A stretch of 64,000 nt of DNA from Bursaphelenchus xylophilus. Its lineage: Eukaryota > Nematoda > Chromadorea > Rhabditida > Aphelenchoididae. This document shows positions 10,691 to 20,363 of the stretch, one piece after another (position 1 is the first letter of the stretch; every line of letters begins with the position of its first letter). The notes beneath the pieces were generated by a model that ran no database searches, had not been told where the DNA came from, and was given only the letters and a program-made list of their open reading frames with translations. The stretch covers positions 10,726,001-10,790,000 of the forward strand of contig CAJFCV020000002.1 in the NCBI GenBank assembly GCA_904066235.2. Reading direction: 5' to 3'. The position numbers and the translations under genes were made by a program.

Positions 10691-11515
10691 CAGAGATTGC
10701 CACGGTCAAAATTTCGGCTCCGGCTCCGGCTCTTAGCTTCCAGAGCCGGAGCCGAGGCCAAATTTGCAGCTCCGGCTCCGGCTCTTGGCTCCGTGCAAAA
10801 TTTAAAAAGGCCTCGGCTTCGAATCCCGGCTCCTATGCAAAATGTTTTTTTAAAAATATTTTTTTCAAAAATAAAAGTTATTAGTGCCAGAGATCATACA
10901 GCCAACGTTTTTGCAGTCAAGTCACATCCTCCGCAGTGTTTTTTCAAGTAATTTGGTTTAACAAGGCCACGAAATTTTTACTTTTCTGAACGCTGAGAAG
11001 CCTGGCTCCGACTTTGGGCTCGGGAGCCGGAGCCGCACCCAAAATTTCCGGCTCCGGCTCTGGCTCCGAGCCGGGAGCCAGAGCCGGAGCACCAAATCTC
11101 CAGCCTCGGCTAGCCGTTGCAAAGCAATAATGAGCGATTCCAAGCAGAGATTGCCACGGCTCCGGAGCCGGAAATTTTGGGGTCGGCTCCGGCTCCCGAG
11201 CCCAAAGTCGGAGCCAGGCTTCCCAGTGGTCAGAAAAGTAAAAATTTCGTGATCTTGTTAAACCAAATTGCTTGAAGAACACTGCGGAGGATGTGACTTG
11301 ACTGCAAAAACGTTGGCTGTATGGTCTCTGGCACTAATAACTTTTATTTTTGGAAAAATATTTTTAAAAAAACATTTTGCATAGGAGCCGGGATTCGGAG
11401 CCGGAGGCCTTTTTAAATTTTGCACGGAGCCAAGAGCCGGAGCCGGGGCTACAAATTTGGCCTCGGCTCCGGCTCTGGGAGCCAAGAGCCGGCTCCAGAG
11501 CCGTGGCAATCTCTG
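10691..11515. mobile_element. GC-rich palindromic transposon with 8-bp TSD (hAT-like)
   Basis: Ends are CAGAGATTGCCACGG and CCGTGGCAATCTCTG. The 8-bp TSD GTTATGAC is at 10683-10690 and 11516-11523. The whole interior is a long palindrome of GGCTCCGGCTC repeats around two mirrored AT-rich blocks, with an internal extra end (AGAGATTGCCACGG near 11146). TIR style and TSD length fit hAT. No transposase. Confidence 0.87.
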
Positions 11516-11523
11516 GTTATGAC

Positions 11524-12814
11524 TCGAGTTGCGCCCAAGCTTCGTCCCCATTTTTACCAAGTTTTCACTCCAAGACAGGAAATTAATCCCGAGGCGAAAA
11601 GAAGAAACTTTGATTAAAAATTAAATTCAAAAAAACGATAATTTGTTTCCCTGTTCCTTTCTTCTCTCCCCACTATGAGAATGGTTCGAAAATCAATTCC
11701 GCAATGAGTCAAGCCGTTCTTCTCGCTCGAAAAGGCAATAACGGAAAGTGCTCCATTTCGATTAAACAAACCCTCGGGCAGTATGTTTATTGAGAGTCTG
11801 TGGGGAGAAGAGGAATGTCTGGTGGTTTTTATAAGGAGAGATTTTAGTTTTATTTTTTGATGATTTTTTTTATTTTTTAATATTTTTAAAAAGTTTTGAG
11901 ATTTTTAAGGTTTAAAAAGGTTTCTAAAATATTTTTTTATTATTTTTAAAACTTTTTTGAGGTTAAAAAATAGTTTAATTCAGAATTATCGTATTTTTTG
12001 GGCCCGAAAAATATTTCGAAATATTTTTTTTTCTTTTTTGCAATTTTTAAAATATAAAAAAAATATTGAAATTTATTTTTTTTGCTAATTTTTTTTAAAT
12101 AAAAAAATTTTAATTTCCAATTTTTTATTTTCACAACTTCCGATATCCCAAAACAACAAATTTTAATTTAAAATTTGTTTTTTGCACTAATACATAACTT
12201 ATGAATCACCAAAAAACAATCTAAAAATTAGAGATTACACATCCAGCAAATCGTATTCAGATACGTTTTTTTCTGTAAAAGTAATGTAAAAATACTGGAC
12301 AGATTTCCGTAAGCGGATTGAGAGCGGGCTTTTAGCAACATTGCATGTTTTTTTGTAAACAGGATAAGTTGCATTAGACGGATGAAAATGGGAAGAACAA
12401 AATTTTTGTTTTTGAAGGCTTTGAAGTATCTTGGTAGCTCTAAAATATAATATAATCAATTTGGAGAGGCGTATTTTAAAAAATCGTTTTTTATTTTTTG
12501 ATGATAGTTTTTTAAATCATTTGTAAGAATTTTGGCATTTTTTTTTTTTTTTTTTTTTTTTTTTGAGGAACACGATTTGTTTTATTTTATATTATCCGGC
12601 TTAAAAAGTCCTGAGAATTCTGGAAAAATGATTTGTCGCTGCAAAAAATGGGAATGGTAAAGCAAAAAATTCGAAACGCACTGTGCAAGGCAATATTTTG
12701 CGATTTGTGACGCGCAAAAGCCGCATAGTGCCAATTTTGAGGGCTTTTGCGTCAAGTAGTACTAAGGTTTACTCGAAATCAGACAAATTTTTAATTTGAG
12801 CTATTTTTGCCTGA
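11524..12814. other. AT-rich, low-complexity gene-free stretch
   Basis: Long A/T tracts at 11830-12180 and a poly-T run near 12537-12564. A 40-bp block at 12776-12814 (CAGACAAATTTTTAATTTGA..) recurs at 13646-13690. No gene. Confidence 0.4.
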
Positions 12815-13262
12815 CAGGGGAAGTACCCCAAGTGCGACGCTCAAATTTTGATGAAGCTTGGCACAAATTTAGAATATTTTTTCTAAGATATATACGAGAA
12901 TCCTAGCTCGCGCTTTGCAGAAACAACCGAGATTTTTAGATCGAAAGTCGGCAAAAATTTAGGACTTTTTGCAGAATTTCGGCACGAAAAGTTGCATACC
13001 TATTTCTACCGTAAAGGGTAATGTTTCCACAAAAAATCTATTTTTTCCGCACGAAACTGCCAAACTTATGGTCAAAAAGCGCTTTTCTCTCTGACCGCTC
13101 TCCACGTTTAGCGTGCTCTCTCGGCGGCAAAAATCGTTCGATATCTCGGCGGCGCCCGCAAAGCGCGAGCTAAAACTTTCAGGAATCGATATTTAGTCTA
13201 TTCCCGACGTGTGTGCAAATTTTAAAGAAAATCTGAGCGTCGCACTTGGAGTACTTCCCCTG
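12815..13262. mobile_element. Family A transposon copy 1 (about 450 bp)
   Basis: Full-length copy with long inverted ends: CAGGGGAAGTACCCCAAGTG and the reverse complement (CACTTGGAGTACTTCCCCTG). Both ends continue into GCGACGCTCAGATTTT-like sequence. Flanks are TGA and CTA. End sequence and 3-bp TNA-type targets in other copies recall Tc4/Tc5 elements. No coding capacity. Confidence 0.85.
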
Positions 13263-13264
13263 CT

Positions 13265-13625
13265 AGGAGTACTATTTAAGAAAAAAGTAACAAGTAGAAA
13301 AATGAACAAGATTTTCGAAATCAGCACCCTCGAAAACTCCTATATCCAGTATTTTTAGAATAATTTCAAAAAGTTACTTTTTAACACTACTACTTAAGGG
13401 AAACATGTAAAGTTCAGAAAAAATGAACATGATTTTTGAAATCAGCACCCTCGAAAACCCCTAAATCCAGTATTTATAAAACAAATATCAAAAATTACTA
13501 CTTTACAGTACTACTTAAAGAAAAAAGTAAGAATCAGAAAAATGAATGTTATTTTCGAAATGAGCACCCTCGAATCCTAACTTCGACATTTGCATGAAAG
13601 AAAAATAATACTTTTCAGTTTCCCC
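13265..13625. repeat. About 120-bp tandem repeat, three units
   Basis: Three units each contain AGTACT.CTTAA..AAAA..GTAA, then GAAATCAGCACCCTCGAAAA. The AGCACCCTCGA word recurs at about 13323, 13443 and 13563, giving a period near 120 bp. Confidence 0.7.
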
Positions 13626-13689
13626 AATCGTCCCAGTTCCACATCAGACAAATTTTTAATTTGAGCTATTTTAGCCTCAATTTTAAGAC

Positions 13690-14425
13690 ATTTTTTTATA
13701 TTAATTTTTAATGACCTCTCATAATTTCTCCACCAAAAAATGTCTTTTCAACCTTTTCTCCCCTTATTATTCGCTTTTTTATCTTTTTTCTTATCTTTGC
13801 TCCCATTAATAACCCCTCTAAACCCTAGGTTTCCAGACAAATTTGTTTGTATCTTCCGTTGCCTCACGTTTTTTTCTCACTTCCCCAATCCAAGAAACAA
13901 ACCTTCAATTCGCACCCAAACAAGGTCCTTTCCGTTTCTGTTGCCCCCCGTCCAAACCCGTTCCGAAACAGGTGACATTGCTTATGAGCGATAAATAACT
14001 CTTTTCTCCTCCCATTGGCTTCATTTCCCTTTCAAAAAAAAATTTTTTTTTGCTTCAAAAAACTTTTTTGGCTTGTTTACTTGTTATTGGTGGAGAAAAG
14101 CGGGAAATTTAATTTTATTTTCACTTCTGGCACAGGAAGGGATAATCCGCAAAGTGGGAAAAGGATTCTGCTCTTTGGAAGGATGTTTTTTGGAGGGAAA
14201 TGGAGGAAATGCCGGAGGGAAAAATATGATTTTTTTTTTGTTTTAAACGGTGGGAATCGAAATTTGGCTGGTTTTGTTAGCCATACAGGGCAAATTGGCC
14301 ATGTTCAGTTTTAATGGTTATGTTCAGAAAAACGGTGTTGAAAAGTCGAATTTAGTATGAAAGAAGGTCAAGATTGGCCAAATTTTATCAAGGTGAGTGA
14401 TCAAATTTAGCCATGATGATTAATA
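13690..14425. other. Gene-free stretch
   Basis: Pyrimidine-rich plus strand at 13740-13960 and an AT-rich remainder. Open frames exist (13740-13994, 14015-14314), but their proteins are low-complexity F/L/S- or K/F-rich and carry no recognisable motif. Confidence 0.35.
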
Positions 14426-14804
14426 CAGGGTGCGGCAATTTTTCGGCCGGATTTGAATTGGCTATAACTTTTTTAGTTTTTATCCGAATGTTAAAATTCT
14501 TTTTTTCCCTGAATCCTCAGACAACCCCATTTTGTTTAATACCAAATATGTTATATATACAGGGACCTAGTTCATAGTTATTGGCATTTTGGTCGTTTTC
14601 TCTGCTTTTTCGGCGTGTGTGAAAATTGGAGCTTTTTCTTTGTCTCGAATTTTTACTGTAGTCTAAGGAACGGGTATAACATATTTGGTATTAAACAAAA
14701 TGGGGTTGTCTATGGATTCAGGGAAAAACAGAATTTTAACATTTGCCCAAAAACTAAAAAAGTTACGGCCAATTAAAATCCGGCCGAAAAATTGCCGCAC
14801 CCTG
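14426..14804. mobile_element. Mariner-type MITE (CAGGGTGCGGCAATTTTT ends), TA TSD
   Basis: Inverted ends CAGGGTGCGGCAATTTTTCG and CGAAAAATTGCCGCACCCTG, with TA on both sides (14424-14425, 14805-14806). A second inverted block (CATATTTGGTATTAAACAAA) lies inside. Ends of the CAGGGTG class with TA duplication are typical of Tc1/mariner. Confidence 0.88.
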
Positions 14805-14888
14805 TAAAATTTAACTATCAAAAAAACTGCGAAATCTTTGAAAATTACCAGTCAAATTTGAGCAATATAACTGGTCATATTTGGCTAA

Positions 14889-15679
14889 CAAGGGAAGTCG
14901 TTCAGATCGCAAATGAGTTGAGCTATGGGACCGGTATATTCTGATTCTCCATATTTCAAAACGGTAAGAGCTAAAACAGTTTTTGCGTCTGGGCCCTAGT
15001 TTTCGAGAAAATCGACCGTAAAGTTTGATCGGAAACCCCGCTAAATAGTCTTCGCTCCGAAAGACCTTTGGATCAAGAGCCAAATGGCGGAGGGCGAGTG
15101 AAAACGCTCTCGAAATTCTTTTGTCCGGGATGCCGGGGAAGGTTCGAGTCCCGCTAAGAGCAAACCCTGATGTATAAATTCATAGTGGTTGCAAAGCAAA
15201 AAAAAAATTTTTCCTTTTACATACTTTGGAGAAAATCTTGAAATGCATGCGAAATAGGCATATTTCTGCGCTGAACTCAAAAATGAAGTGTTTATTCCTA
15301 AAAAGACTATTTGATCTGAAATTATTGGGGTACACTTCACCACAAAAAACTAAAATTTTTTTATTTTTTATCATTTTTAATATCAAAGCTCTTTGAACAT
15401 GGGTTTGAGCCTAGCGGGACTCGAACCTTCCTCGGCATCCCGGACAAAAGAATTTTGAGAGCGTTTTCACTCGCCCTCCGCCATTTGGCTCTTGATCCAA
15501 AGGTCTTTCGGAGCGAAGACTATTTAGCGGGGTTTCCGATCAAACTTTACGGTCGATTTTCTCGAAAACTAGGGCCCAGACGCAAAAACTGTTTTAGCTC
15601 TTACCGTTTTGAAATATGGAGAATCAGAATATACCGGTCCCATAGCTCAACTCATTTGCGATCTGAACGACTTCCCTTG
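14889..15679. mobile_element. Tc5-like MITE with tRNA-like sequence in each arm
   Basis: Ends CAAGGGAAGTCGTTCAGATC and its inverse, TSD TAA (14886-14888, 15680-15682). The arms are inverted for about 280 bp. Each arm contains a tRNA-like stretch: CTCGAAA followed by a B-box-like GGTTCGAGTCC, at about 15080-15155 (+) and 15410-15490 (-). The CAAGGGAAG start and 3-bp TNA duplication match Tc5-type elements. Open frames at 14811-15083 and 15455-15682 are the same TIR read in opposite directions, not genes. Confidence 0.87.
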
Positions 15680-15682
15680 TAA

Positions 15683-16560
15683 GATTACGTGACAAATTTG
15701 CCATGATGATTGGTCAAAATTCTCCTGACATCTGTTTTACTTCAAATAGCACTTGAAAGGACAGAATAGGGTTCGAATTCGGAATTACACAATTAAAACA
15801 GGTGTAGGGGACCGTTGAAAGTCCGGGTTGTCTACAATGCTACTTCCATTGTCTGGGGTTTTGATGAGGCCAAAAGCCGAGCTCCTCTTTTCTTCGAAGA
15901 ATCTTCAAAGTCGAGTTTTACGTTTTAAAAAAGTAAGCATTTTATCGGATTGGTATTGGAAATAGCAAGGCTTTGAATGAAACTCTGGCAAAAATAAAAA
16001 TATGGGGAAAACTTGACTCATAATGCAGTGAAACGCTTAGATTTCGTTAGAAAGTTTGCTCGCATAATCGTTGGCGACTGTCAATTATTCCCTGAAAATG
16101 AGATATTCAAAAAGTTTTTTTATGATACTTCATTGAAAAACATAACGTATTTTACCTTTTATCTACGTATTTCCCCTAATTTCACTGTCAGCATCCCTAC
16201 TTTCGGCCCCTTTGTAGAGTTAATCTGTTTACAACCGCATTTTTGTCCGAGCAATCTCCCACTTTTTATCGTAAAAACAGTTTTTTTTTTCATGCTGGAG
16301 CCAGGGCAAGAGCTGTTTACTTCGGTGGGAAAACAGCCAAGTGCAAGTTTTATTGAGCGCTGGCAAGCCGTGCATAGCCAACGAGAAGGTCTTCGAGTTG
16401 TTTATCGGGTGCTTTGGCTTCGAAAAAACAGCTCATGCCGTGAATTAAGAATTGAATTTTTATGACATCTGGAAAATTTTCAGCTTCCGTTATGCTGAAA
16501 TCATACCGATTTTTAGGTTAAAGATTTGATTGAAATCCAAAAAAATGATTTTCTTGTGAT
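15683..16560. other. Mostly unique sequence with a doubtful plus-strand frame
   Basis: A plus-strand frame is open over 16013-16465 (150 aa). Its last third (IERWQAVHSQREGLR and neighbours) is less AT-biased than the rest. There is no domain, no clear splice structure, and an AATAAA appears on the opposite strand inside it. I treat it as unproven. Confidence 0.2.
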
Positions 16561-16800
16561 TTGAGGGCTCCAAGTTTTATCTATTTCTAGTTTGTAGCGC
16601 AAATTTTCTCGAAAAAATCACTGTTTTCCAAGCAAAATTCGTTGAGGTAAAACTAAAAAAAACTTTTTTGCTTGGCAGACTCTCCTCATTTTGCGTACGC
16701 TCTCCAAAAAAGATGATTGAATATCTCGGCTGAACTCGCAAAGCGTGAGCTAAAGTCTTCAGGGAATGGTTTGCGGCAATGTTATGTAAAGTATTCAGAT
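16561..16800. repeat. Degenerate family A fragment
   Basis: Shares ATATCTCGGC..GC.CGCAAAGCG.GAGCTAAA and neighbouring words with family A; ends lost. Confidence 0.5.
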
Positions 16801-16842
16801 AAAATTTGAAGCAAAACAGAGAGTAGGGAACAAGGGTCCTTA

Positions 16843-17291
16843 CAGGGGAAGTACCCCAAGTGCGACGCTCAGATTTTAATGAAACTTGGAACAAATTTAG
16901 AATAATTTCTTCTAAGATATGTGCGAGAATCCTAGCTCGCGCTTTGCAGAAACAACCGAGATTTTTAGATCGAAAGTCGGCGAAAAATCACGGCTTTTTG
17001 CCGAATTTCGGCACGAAAAGTTTCATGTCTATTTCTACCGTAAAGGTTAATGTTTCTACAAAAAATCAAATTTTTCCGCACGAAACTGCCAAAGTTATGG
17101 CCAAAAAGCGTTTTCCTCTCTGACCGCTCTCCACGTTTAGCGTGCTCTCTCGGCGGCAAAAATCGTTCGATATCTCGGCGGCGCCTGCAAAGCGCGAGCT
17201 AAAACTTTCAGGAATTGATATTTAGTCTATTCGCGACGTGTGTGCAAAATTTAAAGAAAATCTGAGCGTCGCACTTGGGGTACTTCCCTTG
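16843..17291. mobile_element. Family A transposon copy 2, TSD TTA
   Basis: Full-length copy (449 bp) with CAGGGGAAGTACCCCAAGTG at one end and CACTTGGGGTACTTCCCTTG at the other. TTA lies directly on both sides. Confidence 0.9.
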
Positions 17292-17436
17292 TTAGAATGG
17301 CTCTGCAAGCCAGACCGAAGCAAATTTTAAACGGACCGGGTCCACTTTTTCCGCTCCTTGAGCATGTCTAGGGGTCCTCCTAAATAAATAAAAAGTCCCA
17401 AAATTCCAAAGCAATAAATAAATTTACTCGCGTTAT

Positions 17437-17590
17437 CAGTCCGCCGGGAAAATAATGAGCACTCTGTCGCATCGAAAATCGCATTGCCGCCGACGAAATC
17501 AAATTGTGTCGCGGCAAAATCAAATTGCTTTTCACTTCAGCGACATGATCGGCGAAGCGACCTTATGCTCACTATTTTCCCGACAGACTA
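17437..17590. mobile_element. Family B MITE copy 9
   Basis: CAGTCCGCCGGGAAAATAAT and inverted ATTTTCCCGACAGACT; GAGC subtype. Confidence 0.85.
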
Positions 17591-17983
17591 ATAAAATTTT
17601 GAAACCTTTTTTTGGCGGAACTAATAAAGAAGTCTCCTTCTTTTCCAACCCTCCAAAAACATTGAGCTATTTGCGTTTGTTCGAGAAAATAGGAAGAAAT
17701 ATCCCCCATGGGGATTTGAGAATCGCTCCTCTCTTCTGTTCCCCGGAAAGCTCTCCGTTTTGCGAGGGCCTTCACCGAACGTCATTTTCATCCCGTTCTG
17801 CTCGGTTTGCCGCGCTTGTTGTGCCGTCCTTCCCGTCCTTCCCATGGTCAATTGATTCGAGAATTACGAAAATGACAGTGGGAACTGTTATATGTACTTT
17901 CACTACGCTTTTTCAATAGGCTTTTTTCAGGGCTTTATCTCGCGGGACCGCACCGTGCGTTTAACATTTTACACTGTACATTG

Positions 17984-18208
17984 CACGTCAAACTGAGGAG
18001 TCCGGTGACCGGAAACGACTCTTCGCTATCGGTTTTTTACACTTAGCCTTGATTTCGCAGAGAAAGAGAGAAAAAAGACACGCAAAAGCGTACTCTCTCG
18101 CCCCAAAAATTCCCCATTTCTTCCCCGACAAAACGTTTTTTCGCGTCTTTTTTTGGCAAATTGCCAACCCATTAACCGGACTGTATTAGCTTATCTCAGT
18201 TTGACGTG
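17984..18208. mobile_element. Family D transposon copy 1: CACGTCAAACTGAG ends, 5-bp TSD
   Basis: The inverted ends CACGTCAAACTGAG / CTCAGTTTGACGTG are flanked by the 5-bp duplication CATTG (17979-17983, 18209-18213). The interior is 225 bp, with no coding potential. Confidence 0.85.
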
Positions 18209-18251
18209 CATTGGAATATAAGCTTTTTCTTAGAAAGCTTTTTTCAACTGA

Positions 18252-18896
18252 CAGGGGAAGTACTCCAAGTGCGACGCTTACAATCAGATTTTCTTTAAAT
18301 TTTGTACACATGTCGGGCGTGGACTAAATATCAATTCCTGAAAGTTTTAGCTCGCGCTTTGCGGGCGCCGCACGTCAAACTGAGGAGTCCGGTGACCGGA
18401 ATAGACTCTTCGCTATCGGTTTTTTACATTTCGTCTTGATTTCCAGAGAAAGAGAGAAAAAAGGCACACAAAAGCGTACTCTCTCGCCCCAAAAATTCCC
18501 CATTTCTTCCCCGACAAAACGTCTTTTCGCGTCTTTTTTTGGCAAATTTGACGTGCGCCGCCGAGATATCAAACGATTTTTGCCGCCGAGACAGTACGCT
18601 AAACGTGGAAAGCGGTCAGAAAGAAAAGGGCTTTTTGGCCGTAACTTTGGCAGTTTCGTGCGGAAAATTTTGAATTTTTGTAGAAACATTATCCTTTACG
18701 GTAGAAATAGGCATGAAACTTTCCGTGCCGAAATTCGACAAAAAATCCTAAATTTTCGCCGACTTTCGATCTAAAAATCTCGGTTGTTTCTGGAAAGCGC
18801 GAGGTAGAATTCTCGCATATATTTTTTAAAAAATTATTCTAAATTTGCGCCAAGTTTCATCAAAATCTGATCGTCGCACTTGGGGTATTTCCCCTG
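18252..18896. mobile_element. Family A transposon copy 3, reverse orientation, carrying a family D insertion
   Basis: Both family A ends are present (CAGGGGAAGTACTCCAAGTG and CACTTGGGGTATTTCCCCTG). Family D copy 2 sits inside at 18371-18555. Confidence 0.87.
18371..18555. mobile_element. Family D copy 2 with 5-bp TSD CGCCG
   Basis: CACGTCAAACTGAGGAGTCC left end; TTTGACGTG right end. CGCCG lies at 18366-18370 and 18556-18560. Uninterrupted family A copies read GCGGGCGCCGCCGAGATAT at this point, so the empty site confirms both boundary and duplication. The right subterminal part is deleted relative to copy 1. Confidence 0.9.
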
Positions 18897-20300
18897 TCAG
18901 AATTTTTCAAGGGCGACATAAAATATGTGCAAGATGGTTCAAAATTGGCCCCGCAAATTACGAAAAGACGCAAAACGCGACGAAAAGTCTATGCATTTCT
19001 GAAAAGAAGTAGTGCTTTTAGACTTTCTCAGGAAACCAGTCTCTCAGATCTTTTTTAAATTTTACGCCCTAACTCTGTATAGATTACACTTTTTCCCCTA
19101 AAAATTTTACAAGGAAATCCTTTACGGCACTCAAATTTTCTGTTGGTTTTTCTATTTTTGCATGGTAAAATCTGATTTTTTCTTAAAATTTTTTCGACCC
19201 CACTAGTACAAGGTGTTTCAAAAACATTGTGAAAACTTTTTTCGGATCTGTTTCAGCTATTCTTTTCATTTTACTTCCTTTTCTCACTAGTTTTTTTCGC
19301 GACTCAATAGACGCTTCCAGCGGAACTTTGATCAATGTCCGAAAAAGAGAGCAAAGACGCCGTCTGGGATTTTCACTTTTACGACTTTTTTGATTGGCCA
19401 TAAAACCCTCATATGGCGACCTCACAGTGTATGTAATATATATATTTTAAAAAATTTTCGTTCTTTTCTAGATGAAAATGAAGTTACGCCGCTAAAACTA
19501 TGATGACTTTACAGTGTAGGCTGAAAATGATTCTTATAATATAAACTTTTTTTTTGATTTTTCGTGCTTTTCTGGCTGAAAATGCCGACTTGACAGTACA
19601 TATAGGCTGAAAATGATGACTTACAATATAATTTTTTTTTCGATTTTTCGTATTTTTCTGGCTGAAAATGCCGGCTTTACAGTATAAGCTGAAAATGATG
19701 ACTTACAGTATTTTTTTTTTGATTTTTCGTATTTTTCTGGCTGAAAATGATGACTTTACAGTATAGGCTGAAAATGATGACTTAAAATATATTTTCTTTG
19801 ATTTTTCGTATTTTTCTGGCTGAAAATGCTGACATTACAGTATAGGCTGAAAATGATGACTTAAAATATATTTTTTTTGATTTTTCGTACTTTTCTAGCT
19901 GAAAATGATGACTTTACCGAATATAATTTACTTATGGACTTGTATAGAGCTTCATTTTATAAGATAAAAAAAAATTGTTTTTTGAATTTGAAAAAATATC
20001 GAAGTTTTTTTACCATTTTCGGTCATAAACAGCTAAATAAACAAGTCTACGTCGAAAATTTCATACAAAAAACTTTGAAATTTGGTTTTAAAATCAAAAT
20101 CCACGCAAAAATTTTTGATCAGCTGACAAATTCCCAGTCAAAACCCCTCTCCAAACATTGTCTATATTGAAAAAAAACTCCTTACTTCGAATGCCCCGTG
20201 GAAATTTCACTGAAACTTTTTTTTCTCCCGCACACGTTGTCGCGTTTCCCCCCGTTTCATTTGTTATCTTATCGCCCGCCTATGTTGACATCGTTCCGTT
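18897..20300. other. Gene-free stretch with an 80-bp tandem array
   Basis: Apart from the tandem array at 19480-19925, nothing is supported. Residual frames (for example 19183-19425 minus) have no motif. Confidence 0.35.
19480..19925. repeat. About 80-bp tandem repeat, five to six units
   Basis: Units repeat GATTTTTCGTATTTTTCTGG, then GCTGAAAATG.TGACTTTACA, then TATAGGCTGAAAATGATGAC. Starts of GATTTTTCGT fall near 19556, 19634, 19722, 19799 and 19877. Confidence 0.78.
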
Positions 20301-20363
20301 TCAGAAAATGTGGGTTTGATCACAAGCGGGAACAATGATTTATCGCCATTTGTAGTGGCAACT

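Noticed and set aside
12540..12564. Poly-T as a Pol III terminator or poly(A) trace
   Set aside because: No adjacent gene or retrocopy; simple low-complexity tract.
15080..15155. A functional tRNA-Ser gene
   Set aside because: Has CTCGAAA and a B box, but no proper cloverleaf, and occurs twice as transposon arms.
14811..15682. Two identical 75-90 aa proteins on opposite strands
   Set aside because: They are the inverted arms of one Tc5-like MITE.
17455..17919. 154-aa plus-strand frame
   Set aside because: Begins inside a family B MITE and runs into unique AT-rich sequence without motifs.
18375..18774. Frames of about 105-112 aa
   Set aside because: Family A and D repeat sequence read through; the same peptides recur at 16860-17123 and 38064-38327.
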